Positions 10,501 to 18,708 of a stretch of 64,000 nucleotides of DNA are shown piece by piece. The position numbers were made by a program, and so were the translations under genes. The notes under the pieces are model-generated. The model had not been told where the DNA came from and made no database searches. It was given only the letters and a program-made list of their open reading frames with translations. The stretch's first letter is position 1. Each line of letters opens with the position of its first letter. The stretch is from positions 186,001 to 250,000 of the forward strand of contig NZ_RJTM01000002.1 in the NCBI RefSeq assembly GCF_003725735.1, written 5' to 3'. The stretch is from Sinomicrobium pectinilyticum (GTDB lineage: Bacteria; Bacteroidota; Bacteroidia; Flavobacteriales; Flavobacteriaceae).

Positions 10501-10599
10501 GTTGACGGATTTGATCCCGAACGCAGTTATAATAATGTTACCGCGGCGTTTCACCCGCAGGTTTCGAGTTACACTATAGGGCTAAACTTAAATTTTTAA
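7522..10599 (+). CDS. SusC-like TonB-dependent outer-membrane transporter (1025 aa)
   Basis: Outer-membrane importer for oligosaccharides, paired with the SusD that follows 4 bases later. A signal peptide ends near AWGQ. Residues ~22-100 are the carboxypeptidase-regulatory-like domain (VSGTITTADGEPIPFANIVV). The TonB box region DEVVVIGYGTQKKANLTGAV comes next, then the plug (IRIRGVSSIDNNNQPLVIID, ILKDAASAAIYGSRASAGVI) and a ~780-residue beta-barrel ending in aromatic F. Length and order are typical. There is no N-terminal STN domain, so it is not expected to signal through an anti-sigma factor, in keeping with the GntR-type regulator upstream. Confidence 0.96.
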   Translation: MRENLLLVLLAGLCINCAWGQELTVSGTITTADGEPIPFANIVVEGTATGTVANMDGAYSITAAPDAVLVFSYVGYSKQKVNVDSRTEINIQLEEDVAALDEVVVIGYGTQKKANLTGAVTSVSVDEVEGRALSSVDQLLQGKVAGMGVVQNSGRPGDDMAEIRIRGVSSIDNNNQPLVIIDGVQGSLNDVSPNDIASVSILKDAASAAIYGSRASAGVILIETKKGNGGSGELKVEYKGTFSVSQATRLPGIVDSWTYATLMNEARQNVGQPAAFTEESIEKYRSQTDPQYPNTDWYDVYFQQGTMQDHYVALRARGKNYGISNSISYKDQEGVLIGTGANRLSFNSNLWGNFFNNKVTVSIGANGYRDRVDELTDRTNTVMAQIAGMIPTTFVRSNDPETGEANLYGYPARYLAGKELGGGTKTLGNQLNTRASVEITPVKNLKGKVLMANNKLISHYENYSPEFYTAGDFLESSTNKRLSSLEKQSLQRDRNTLLLSLEYALSIGKHDMQFFAAHEKLETIYKRDDGSVRELSSNAPIFNFGDPNTFYLNSVANEFATASYFGRFNYAFDGKYLLEFNFRRDGSSRFAEGNKWGNFPSLSLAWRVSEEKFMEKLDFMSLKLRGSWGRLGNQNIWTPYAFADEMSGQEYYAFGNTIVPGRGTNLLANRSVRWETTEQVNIGFDLSLWNRLSLEADVFRKKTYDILARVTVPPSLGVSTLPYQNIGTMINKGVEVSVNYKSPYLADGFNYAVSANFTYLNNKLTDLGGLPFVDHTANTRSVVGHPFSSFYGYKTEGIYQVSDFIWQSDSDPAIPHAEREYILKDGYADQSGLMDNPAPGDIKLADTNGDKAITPDDRTLIGNPLPKYQYGFGIDLSYKRFGLNIIGQGVVGADAYMNGNVIAPFFNTQGPLSKEIANHHWTYENPSNKYQRLYVDKTRDALVTSYNIYDASYFRLKSVQFSYDLPDKFIQLYKVDRCRIFFNAENLLLLTPFVDGFDPERSYNNVTAAFHPQVSSYTIGLNLNF

Positions 10600-10603
10600 A
10601 CTC

Positions 10604-12232
10604 ATGGAAAAGAAAAACATCATATGGTTCGTTTTTACAGGCCTTTTATTTTTAACCTTTTCCTGCGACGACGAATATTTGGATCGCAACCCCATAGACT
10701 TTCTGTCGCCGGACAATTTTAATAATGAGAAGGACATCAGGGAAGCCGTAAATGGTATTTATAAGGCCTATATTTCCGATATTTACGAACCCCTGTTTAC
10801 CGATTTTATCGTAGACGACGGTTATTTTGTGGATTATCAGTTATTGTGGACGAGAAACTATAACAATGAAACCCCCCAGATAGGCAATAAGTGGTCGAGA
10901 GATTATAAGGTGATCCTGAGGGCTAATACCGTATTACATTATATAGATGATGTGGAGATGCCACAGAGCAGCTATGACCAATACAAGGGGGAAGCCCTGT
11001 TTCTGCGCGCCCTGGCTTATTTTGATCTGTCATTCTTTTTTGGCGATGTTCCCCTGCGTACGAAGCCCGAGGGACTGGAAGGAAGCAATAAACCGCTGAC
11101 TCCCAAACCGGAAATTTTAGAAATGGTATTGAACGACCTGGAAACAGCAGCCGGATTGCTGCCTGTTACCTATTCGGATGATAACAGGGGGAGGGCAACC
11201 AGGGGGGCAGCTTTGGCCATAAAGGCCCGGGCATTGCTGTTTAACCAGCGTTATGCGGAAGCCGCAGATTATTGTAAGAAAGTAAGGGAGTTGGGCGTAT
11301 ACCAGATTATGCCGGAATACAAGCTGTTGTTCCTGCCCGAAGGAGAGGCTGCTAATAAGGAAGTCATATTTGATATGCAGTTCGAAAAAGACTCAAGGGA
11401 TTTCGGGTTGTCTAACCAGTGGTATACCCGTTTCCGTTCCTGGAGCGGCTATATGGTGGGACATGACCTGTATGAACAGTTTTATTCCACGAACGGTTTG
11501 TCTATCAACGATCCGGATAATACATTATATGATCCTACGGTGAGATCAAGCGGACTGGCAGCACCTTCCGAATATATAAAAGAAGGAGGATATGACAATC
11601 GTTTTCAGGATCGTGACCCCCGCCTGCATTATTCGCTTGTAGTGCCTTATTCCATAAGAGATTACAACCCGCAGACGGGAGAACCCGTAGTGTATTATCC
11701 CATACAACAGCAAAATGCTAATTTTACCGGTTTCAAGGTAAGGAAATACGTGGATTATTCTGATAACGGTGTTCAGAACGCCTCCGGAGTTAATCCCGTC
11801 ATTATCCGCTATGCCGATATATTGCTCATGGAAGCAGAAGCCCTGGTGGAGCAGGGAAGCTATAATGAAGCAGAGGTGTATGCCCTGATCAACCAGGTCC
11901 GTCAAAGGGAAAGCGTGATGATGCCCAAGGTTGAAGATGTGGAAGGTACCGGACTTTCGCCGGAAGAACTGATGGCGGTCATCCGTCACGAAAGAAGAGT
12001 GGAATTTGCCTTTGAAGGGCTGCGGATATTTGATGTAATGCGCTGGGATATAGGGGAAGAAGTCTACAATGCCGATCTGCGTGGTTTCAGGCCTGACAAA
12101 CTTTCCCCGAAAGCCAATAATATTTCATACGAAGTCTATTCGGTATTCTCGCGTTCTTACGACCCGTCCAAAGGATACCAGTGGCCCGTTCCCAAGGCAG
12201 AACTGGACGCCAATAAAGCACTTACACCATGA
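10604..12232 (+). CDS. SusD-like surface glycan-binding lipoprotein (542 aa)
   Basis: Cell-surface lipoprotein that forms the lid of the SusC channel and captures glycan. The signal peptide ends with lipobox TFSC, followed by an acidic CDDEYLDRNP stretch typical of surface-exposed lipoproteins. The SusD/RagB N-terminal TPR-rich region is visible (YKGEALFLRALAYFDLSFFF) and the C-terminal RagB region includes VIRHERRVEFAFEGLRIFDV, a family signature. It starts 4 bases after the SusC stop, so the two are co-transcribed and probably translationally coupled. Confidence 0.95.
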   Translation: MEKKNIIWFVFTGLLFLTFSCDDEYLDRNPIDFLSPDNFNNEKDIREAVNGIYKAYISDIYEPLFTDFIVDDGYFVDYQLLWTRNYNNETPQIGNKWSRDYKVILRANTVLHYIDDVEMPQSSYDQYKGEALFLRALAYFDLSFFFGDVPLRTKPEGLEGSNKPLTPKPEILEMVLNDLETAAGLLPVTYSDDNRGRATRGAALAIKARALLFNQRYAEAADYCKKVRELGVYQIMPEYKLLFLPEGEAANKEVIFDMQFEKDSRDFGLSNQWYTRFRSWSGYMVGHDLYEQFYSTNGLSINDPDNTLYDPTVRSSGLAAPSEYIKEGGYDNRFQDRDPRLHYSLVVPYSIRDYNPQTGEPVVYYPIQQQNANFTGFKVRKYVDYSDNGVQNASGVNPVIIRYADILLMEAEALVEQGSYNEAEVYALINQVRQRESVMMPKVEDVEGTGLSPEELMAVIRHERRVEFAFEGLRIFDVMRWDIGEEVYNADLRGFRPDKLSPKANNISYEVYSVFSRSYDPSKGYQWPVPKAELDANKALTP

Positions 12233-12302
12233 GAAACGGGTTTTTAACCGCAGAAATGATTACATACGGAAATACATTTGTTAAAAAAGAAGGGCATTCC
12301 TT

Positions 12303-14909
12303 ATGGGGGCGTCTGGGAAAAGCAGGTTTGTAATGGCTGATGCATTTAAATTCAGTATTGTTATATGGATAGCGGTCCTGTTTATATATCCGGCAGGATT
12401 AAAGGCAACGAATGGAGAAGAGCGCCTTTCCCTGAATGGTTACTGGGCGTTTAAAACCGTACACCGTATGGAAGAAGCCATACCCCTGGTACACCCCCGT
12501 TCCGTATGGAAGGAAAAAGATTCTTTATGGATACCCGGCAACTGGGATACGGAATCCGGGTATGCCCTGTACAAAGGTATGGGAGTCTATAAAAAAGAGA
12601 TCCGTATTCCCCCGGAATGGAAAAACGGTTTTATTCGTATCCGTTTCGGCGCAGTTTACGAAAAAGCCTATGTCTATGTCAACGGGCATTATGTGGGGAG
12701 CCATAAAGGCGGGTACACTCCCTTCGAATTCAGGGTGGAGGACCTGCTTTCTGCGGGGGAAACCAATACCATAGTGGTGATGGCCGATAACTCCTATGCC
12801 AGGGGAGCCTGGTGGGCCTGGGGCGGGATCAGCAGGGATGTGACCCTGGTCCGGAATACTTCGGTAAGGATCAACCAGTTGAAGGTGACACCGGAAGTGG
12901 ACCTGCAAACCGGGAAAGGCATGGTAAATATTGATTACGGTCTGGAAAATAACGGGAGAAAACAGGAAGATATGACTGTTTCCGTTAAAGTTTTTGCCGA
13001 TAAGGAATTCCATTCGGTGATCCGGGATACTACCTATAAGGTTACGATCAATAGCGAAACATCCGTGATAAAAAACCTGTCCCTCAAGTTGCAGGGAACA
13101 GTTAAGCTCTGGCATTTCGATCATCCTGGTCTTTATGGCTGTGAAGTGACGGTCCGGGAAAACGGAAAAATAATACATCACAAAAAAACACATTTCGGTT
13201 TTCGTAAAGTGGAGGTCCGGGAAAATCGCCTGCTGCTGAACGGGGAACCGGTCAGGCTGGTCGGGTTTAACCGGGTACACGATCACAGGGCTACGGGCAA
13301 TACAGAACCTTTGTGGCTGATAAAGAAAGACCTGGACCATATGAAGAGTCTGGGATGCAACATGACAAGGATGATGCACGCCCCCCTGTCGCCGGAGCTG
13401 CTGGCATATGCAGACGAAATAGGGATGCTTATCATCCAGGAAATACCCGTATGGGGGAGGAATGACCCTCAGGCCTTCGAAAATAACCCGGTGACCAGGC
13501 AGTGGCTGCAAGTGATGATAGGACGCGACTATAATCATCCGTCGGTCATAGGATGGAGTGTTGGGAACGAACTGTCCCTGGATATCAAAGACTGGAAAAC
13601 ACTTCATATGAGTCGTGAGCAATACCAATATATAGTGTCTATGATAAAGTATGTGAAAAAGGAACTGGATACCGGCAGGCTGGTAACCTATGTGAGCCAC
13701 ACCGCTTTCCGGGAAGGCATAGACATTAACATGGAACCTGCCCGGCATGCCGACCTGATCTGTTTTAACAACTATGGAGATTTTGTGAAGTCTGCCCGCA
13801 CCATTCATCAGCGCTGGCCGGATAAACCGGTCTTTATTACCGAATTCGGACAAAAACAGATAGGGTACAGCCGCGATGACAGCCTGGATCAAAACGTTAC
13901 AGCCGGGTTAGCCGAGATAGGAAAACTTCCGTATATCGCCGGAGCGTCACTGTGGACGTATAATGATTACCGGAGCGATTTCAAGGGCACACCTTTGGGA
14001 GGCGACCGTACCTGGGGAGTTGTTGATGTGTGGCGTAAACCCAAACGTGCAGCCCGGCAGATACGAAAAGCCTTCGCCCCGGTTTCGGACTTAGATGTGC
14101 AATGGGACGATAAAAATCACACCGTTCAGGTACGCATCAGCCCCAGAGCTGAGAACGAGTTGCCTACCTATACATTGAGCGGGTATAAACTTCGATTGTC
14201 CTTACACGATAAAACGGGAAAAATGCTATCCGAAAAGGAGACGGGACTAAAGGACATCACCCCGGGTGATCCTGACTTAACACATGCGTTTTCTTATGCC
14301 AGAGAAAGCCCGGGTGAATGGATATATGCAAAGGTGAATCTGGTCAGCCGAACAGGACATACTGTTTATGACCGGGTTTTATACAGAAAAGTCCCGGACC
14401 AGCCAAAGGTGTTACACACTATATCGGGAGATACCGAAGCAAGGCTGTATTTCGGTACGGCATTGCCCGGTACGGATATCCTTTTGGAATTTCCATCCGG
14501 GGAGACCATCACTACCCGGGAACAATGGGTGGATGTTCCGGAAGAAAACCTTCAGCCGGGAACAGAAGTAAAGATATATGCTGTCAATCATCTGGGGCGA
14601 AGCAAACCCCTGGTGCAGAAGATAAAATTTTCCGGAGGTTCCCTGCCTCCCGTGATAAGGGCTGCGATGCAACTGGAAGACGGGATAGTGGTGGGATACA
14701 GCGTACGGTCGGGAGAAAGCCGTTACAGGATACAGTACAGACCATTGGGAGAAGAAAAACACATCCGGGAACGGGTTACCCCGCTCGAAGGGTCTGTTAA
14801 AATAAGGGTGAATCCCGGAGAGGGCTTTGAAGTTCGGATCAGGGAAGAAAAAGAAGGAGTAAAAAGTCAATGGTCTCCCTGGAAAAAAACGGAGAGCCCG
14901 GATCTTTAA
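12303..14909 (+). CDS. Glycoside hydrolase family 2 (beta-galactosidase/beta-glucuronidase-like, 868 aa)
   Basis: Exo-acting retaining beta-glycosidase, exported by an N-terminal signal (hydrophobic stretch ending PAGLKA). Order: sugar-binding jelly roll (LWIPGNWDTESGYALYKGMG; AYVYVNGHYVGSHKGGYTPF), Ig-like domain, then the TIM barrel with acid/base Glu in NHPSVIGWSVGNEL and nucleophile Glu in VFITEFGQ, and ~240 residues of C-terminal beta domains. WTYNDYRSDF matches the end of the GH2 barrel. A second Met at codon 11 also works as start. In the PUL it would trim beta-linked galactose or uronic acid from oligosaccharides in the periplasm; beta-galactosidase is my inference. Confidence 0.9.
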   Translation: MGASGKSRFVMADAFKFSIVIWIAVLFIYPAGLKATNGEERLSLNGYWAFKTVHRMEEAIPLVHPRSVWKEKDSLWIPGNWDTESGYALYKGMGVYKKEIRIPPEWKNGFIRIRFGAVYEKAYVYVNGHYVGSHKGGYTPFEFRVEDLLSAGETNTIVVMADNSYARGAWWAWGGISRDVTLVRNTSVRINQLKVTPEVDLQTGKGMVNIDYGLENNGRKQEDMTVSVKVFADKEFHSVIRDTTYKVTINSETSVIKNLSLKLQGTVKLWHFDHPGLYGCEVTVRENGKIIHHKKTHFGFRKVEVRENRLLLNGEPVRLVGFNRVHDHRATGNTEPLWLIKKDLDHMKSLGCNMTRMMHAPLSPELLAYADEIGMLIIQEIPVWGRNDPQAFENNPVTRQWLQVMIGRDYNHPSVIGWSVGNELSLDIKDWKTLHMSREQYQYIVSMIKYVKKELDTGRLVTYVSHTAFREGIDINMEPARHADLICFNNYGDFVKSARTIHQRWPDKPVFITEFGQKQIGYSRDDSLDQNVTAGLAEIGKLPYIAGASLWTYNDYRSDFKGTPLGGDRTWGVVDVWRKPKRAARQIRKAFAPVSDLDVQWDDKNHTVQVRISPRAENELPTYTLSGYKLRLSLHDKTGKMLSEKETGLKDITPGDPDLTHAFSYARESPGEWIYAKVNLVSRTGHTVYDRVLYRKVPDQPKVLHTISGDTEARLYFGTALPGTDILLEFPSGETITTREQWVDVPEENLQPGTEVKIYAVNHLGRSKPLVQKIKFSGGSLPPVIRAAMQLEDGIVVGYSVRSGESRYRIQYRPLGEEKHIRERVTPLEGSVKIRVNPGEGFEVRIREEKEGVKSQWSPWKKTESPDL

Positions 14910-14957
14910 GAATCCCCGGTGAGAAAAATATTAACGAATTGATCAGACCTATTTTAT

Positions 14958-16892
14958 ATGTATAATCGGATTATAGTTTGCCTGGCTTTATCGGGATATA
15001 TCTTTTTTTCATGTAACAGTGACAAAAAGAATATTGTATTGGTTAGCCCGGATATGGAAGTACGGGTGAACATCCGGAAAGACAGTACCGGGTACAACAT
15101 AAAAGCTGCAAAGCAGGACTTTGTTTTTATGGAAAAAGGATTCCTGGGGTTGAACATCCTGGAAAAGGAAAACCTTTTTTCTTCCCTGACCAGCCTGCAA
15201 GGGCCGTTTCCCAAGCAAGAAGTGGTCAGTGTAATGGGAATAACAGATACGGCTATAATCAAATGGAATGAATACCTGCTTGAATTCAGTAAGGGAGAAC
15301 AACTTGAATTCAGGGTCTTTGACCAGGGCACAGCATATAGGTATAAAGCAGGCGGGGGGAAAGAAATATATCGTGTTACCGGTGAAGAATCTTCATGGAC
15401 CATACCGGCTGATACTAAAGTCTGGTACTTTGAACGTAATAACAACTGGAAGCTGAAATCTTATGCAGGCGAGTGGATGTCAACAACCATAGAACAGCTT
15501 CCTGTGGTTTCCGGAACCGGTCCTGTACAGGGAAAACCACTGATTTTCGGGTATTCGAACGGAGGGTACGGCATCCTGGCAGAAGCCGGGTTGTTTAATT
15601 ACAGCGGCTTGCGTTATGAAGCACTTCCGGAGAACACCCTGAAAGCCGATTTTTTTGAAGGAAAGTCCGGGTTTGAGGTCCGCGGCAATGTTATTTCTCC
15701 CTGGAGAATAGCTTTAGTTGCGGAAGACCTCAATCAACTGGTCCATCAGCAAAGTGTCATTACGAGTCTCAACCCTGAAGCCGATCCCGCATTATTTGCT
15801 GACCGAAGCTGGATCAGGCCGGGAAGATCGGTCTGGCGATGGTGGTCAAACCTCACCGGCACACCCGAAGAGGAAAAAAAGATGATCGATGCTGCCGAAG
15901 CATTGGATTTCGAATACAACCTCATTGATGCCGGTTGGGAGAAATGGCCCGGTAAATGGCAGGCCTTAAAAGCCATATGCGATTACGGAAAAGAGAAGGA
16001 TGTAGGTATATGGGTATGGAAACACTCCAAAGAACTCAATTTCCCGGAAGGGGATTATCAACAGATGCAATCCTTTATGGACAGCCTTCATAATGCAGGT
16101 GTCAGCGGAATTAAAGTTGATTTCATGGATGGAGAGCGCAAAACGCTGATTGACTTTGACGAGGCCGTACTTCGCCATGCCGCAGCACGGAAACTGATGG
16201 TGAATTTTCACGGGTGCCAGGCCGCAACAGGAGAAATAAGGAGCTACCCCAATGAACTTACCCGTGAAGGAATAAGAGGGCTGGAACTGAACACACATCC
16301 CGAAGGACCGATAACGGCATCTCATAATGCGGCACTTCCTTTTACAAGGTTTGTTTCCGGGCATGGTGATTATACGCCGTTGGCATTTACAGCCACTGGC
16401 GAAACCACCTGGGCCCATCAGTTGGCTACATTGGTTTTGTTTACCTCTCCTTTGCAGGTCATAGCAGAGAACCCGGAAATATTGTTGCACCATCCGTCCG
16501 TGGCTGGAGCTTTGCCTCTCATTAAAGAGATGCCTACGGTATGGGATGAGACCTTGGTATTACCCGGAAGCCGGATCGGCGAATTAGCGATCATGGCCCG
16601 GCGTAAAGGGGATGACTGGTACATCGGTATAATCAACGGAGGAGAGAGAAAGACGTGTGAAATAGACCTTGCGGTGTTGAACTCCGCAGCTAAAGAAGCC
16701 ATTTTATATCACGATGCTTCCGAAAGTATTCCCAATCCCATAGCAAAAGGAACCAATGCCAGGAGCAGGTATTACAGCGAAATAATCACACCTTTTGTAA
16801 CAGATACAGTGCAGTTACCGGATGATGTATTATCCGTGGAGCTCGAAAAGAACGGAGGAGCGGTTTTGTGTCTTGGTAAAAGAGTTAAATAA
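14958..16892 (+). CDS. GH97 glycosidase, retaining alpha-galactosidase-like (644 aa)
   Basis: Exo-alpha-glycosidase of family GH97, probably periplasmic; lipobox FFSC suggests a lipoprotein. The N-terminal beta-sandwich (~25-275) leads into the TIM barrel beginning RSVWRWWSNLTGTPEEEKKM. The segment GVSGIKVDFMDGERK carries an Asp where retaining GH97 alpha-galactosidases have their nucleophile, whereas inverting SusB-type alpha-glucosidases use Glu elsewhere; NELTREGIRGLELN carries the conserved Glu region. This supports alpha-galactosidase over alpha-glucosidase, judged from remembered family features. The C-terminal beta domain includes MARRKGDDWYIGIINGGE. It follows GH2 by 48 bases in the same operon. 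Confidence 0.87.
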   Translation: MYNRIIVCLALSGYIFFSCNSDKKNIVLVSPDMEVRVNIRKDSTGYNIKAAKQDFVFMEKGFLGLNILEKENLFSSLTSLQGPFPKQEVVSVMGITDTAIIKWNEYLLEFSKGEQLEFRVFDQGTAYRYKAGGGKEIYRVTGEESSWTIPADTKVWYFERNNNWKLKSYAGEWMSTTIEQLPVVSGTGPVQGKPLIFGYSNGGYGILAEAGLFNYSGLRYEALPENTLKADFFEGKSGFEVRGNVISPWRIALVAEDLNQLVHQQSVITSLNPEADPALFADRSWIRPGRSVWRWWSNLTGTPEEEKKMIDAAEALDFEYNLIDAGWEKWPGKWQALKAICDYGKEKDVGIWVWKHSKELNFPEGDYQQMQSFMDSLHNAGVSGIKVDFMDGERKTLIDFDEAVLRHAAARKLMVNFHGCQAATGEIRSYPNELTREGIRGLELNTHPEGPITASHNAALPFTRFVSGHGDYTPLAFTATGETTWAHQLATLVLFTSPLQVIAENPEILLHHPSVAGALPLIKEMPTVWDETLVLPGSRIGELAIMARRKGDDWYIGIINGGERKTCEIDLAVLNSAAKEAILYHDASESIPNPIAKGTNARSRYYSEIITPFVTDTVQLPDDVLSVELEKNGGAVLCLGKRVK

Positions 16893-16925
16893 AGAGCCTT
16901 CAGGCAGAAAAACAAAAATTAGAAA

Positions 16926-18650
16926 ATGATCTACAAAGGATTTTTAGTAGTGATCGCCATGTGGATAACAGGCCATCATATGGGCCATGCCCGGGATAAA
17001 ATTGTGAATGTTACCGATTTCGGAGCATTTCCCGATGATTCGAAATGTGATATTAATGCGATTAAACAGGCTTTGGAACACGCAAAAACCGTAGGGGCCA
17101 AAGCATTGGTATTCGAGGCCGGTACGTACGACCTGTTTGTGGGAGATGTTACAAAGAATACTGCTATTGAAGTTACGAAGCTTCATGATTTTACCATGAG
17201 AGGCAGTAAGGATAGTGAAGGAAATCCCGCAACAACATTTCTCCGGCATTATGACTTCAGGAACGATATGTATGGAAAACCCATATTGTCTGTACGGGAA
17301 TGTAATAATTTCCGCCTGCAACATGTCATTTTCGATAATGCTCCGCGCTACTCGACCGCAGGAGAGGTCATTGCCAATGACGGGCAATCCGTTACCGTAA
17401 AAATATTCGAAGGAAACCCGGTGATTGACGGAACATTGTTTTTTACGAGTAATATTTGGGACCTTTCTACCAAAACCCTTAAAAAAGCAGAAAGTCCCAC
17501 CTATGGAGGCGATGTATATAAGAAGAAGGAAGAATATACATGGCATGTGGAAGGTGACCCGGCCGAACGTATCATGAAACTCAATTCACCCACAGTAGCT
17601 TCCGGGGTTGAGGTAGGCGAAGGCCTGAGCTGGCATTTTTCATATAAAGGCGTTCAGGTCAATTTTTATGGATGTCATGACCTCTTTGTAGAAAATGTAT
17701 GGACCTATAATGCCATCGGATTTTGTATGCAAGCTCAGGCGTGTGAAAATATCACTGCGGGAAAAATTAAGATCATGGCGCCGGATAATCAGCTGGCCGT
17801 CGGTTCCAGGGACGGGTGGAAGCTTTATGCTTGCCGGGGTAAAATTGTTATGGACGAATTATATATGGAAGGAGTGCGATGGGATGGGCAGAATGTCCAC
17901 GGCTCTTTTCTTTCACCATACCGGGTCATTAATAAAAACACAATATGGTTAAAGAAGAAAAAAGGAGCAATATTGCCTATTCCTGAAGGATCGAAGATCG
18001 GGTTCTGGAATGGCCGGGAAGAAGTTTTGTGTACCGTTCGTAAATCGGTTATAAGACCCATAGAAAACAAGGGAGGTTTTCTGCTGACTTTTGAAGAAAA
18101 TATACCGGATTTTGTTACCGATAAAACGCTGTGCCAAATCTACGGGTGGAATATAGACCATTATGCCCTGAGCAATTCCGAATTCAGAAATATTGCGGGA
18201 AGTGCCAGCCTGATCAGGAATACTGACGTAACGATCGTAAATAATACGTTCGATCATATCATGTACCCGGCCATCATGATCGGGGCCGCCATTAATGAAG
18301 GTGAAGGTGTGGTGCCGAAAAATGTAAGGATCGAAAACAACAGAATATCCCATTCCGGTTGGATGGCGCGTTACGGCATTACCGGGGCTATCGGTATCCG
18401 GAACCAGGAAAAAGGCGAAAAACTGGTCTTTTTTGATAAGGATAAGGCGGCTGCGAAACTGAAAAAAAAATCCCCTCCGCTAACCAATATTCAAATCATC
18501 GGAAATACGATAATGTACGGTGAAAAAGGTATCGTGGCTAGCGGGACACTCGACCTTCTCATCAAAGGAAATGTGTTCCGGCAGGTGGAAGAGACCATTG
18601 TTGCCGATCGGAAAAGCAACCCCGGGATGCTAGTAACAGGTAACGAGTAA
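16926..18650 (+). CDS. Right-handed beta-helix glycosidase, GH110-like (574 aa)
   Basis: Secreted parallel beta-helix protein. A signal peptide (~1-22) is followed by VNVTDFGAFPDDSKCDINAI, the start typical of GH28/GH110-type helices, then repeated helix coils (NFRLQHVIFDN, VTIVNNTFDHI, NVRIENNRI, IQIIGNTIM). The stretch RDGWKLYACRGKI ... RWDGQNVHGSF resembles the GH110 alpha-1,3-galactosidase region with DGIHF and DDAxNxHG, but one Asp of the DD pair is Trp here. GH110 enzymes remove alpha-1,3-galactose and occur in marine galactan PULs; with GH97 and GH2 beside it this fits. A polysaccharide lyase or galacturonidase with the same fold is the alternative. Confidence 0.7.
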   Translation: MIYKGFLVVIAMWITGHHMGHARDKIVNVTDFGAFPDDSKCDINAIKQALEHAKTVGAKALVFEAGTYDLFVGDVTKNTAIEVTKLHDFTMRGSKDSEGNPATTFLRHYDFRNDMYGKPILSVRECNNFRLQHVIFDNAPRYSTAGEVIANDGQSVTVKIFEGNPVIDGTLFFTSNIWDLSTKTLKKAESPTYGGDVYKKKEEYTWHVEGDPAERIMKLNSPTVASGVEVGEGLSWHFSYKGVQVNFYGCHDLFVENVWTYNAIGFCMQAQACENITAGKIKIMAPDNQLAVGSRDGWKLYACRGKIVMDELYMEGVRWDGQNVHGSFLSPYRVINKNTIWLKKKKGAILPIPEGSKIGFWNGREEVLCTVRKSVIRPIENKGGFLLTFEENIPDFVTDKTLCQIYGWNIDHYALSNSEFRNIAGSASLIRNTDVTIVNNTFDHIMYPAIMIGAAINEGEGVVPKNVRIENNRISHSGWMARYGITGAIGIRNQEKGEKLVFFDKDKAAAKLKKKSPPLTNIQIIGNTIMYGEKGIVASGTLDLLIKGNVFRQVEETIVADRKSNPGMLVTGNE

Positions 18651-18708
18651 AGCGGTGTCAAGCTGTTAAGTAGTTTTCGAAACTCAGATAATGACCAGGA
18701 AATAAATA

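Noticed and set aside
12525-13892. 455-residue minus-strand frame opposite the GH2 gene
   Set aside because: Antisense shadow of a clearly conserved GH2 enzyme; composition is not protein-like.
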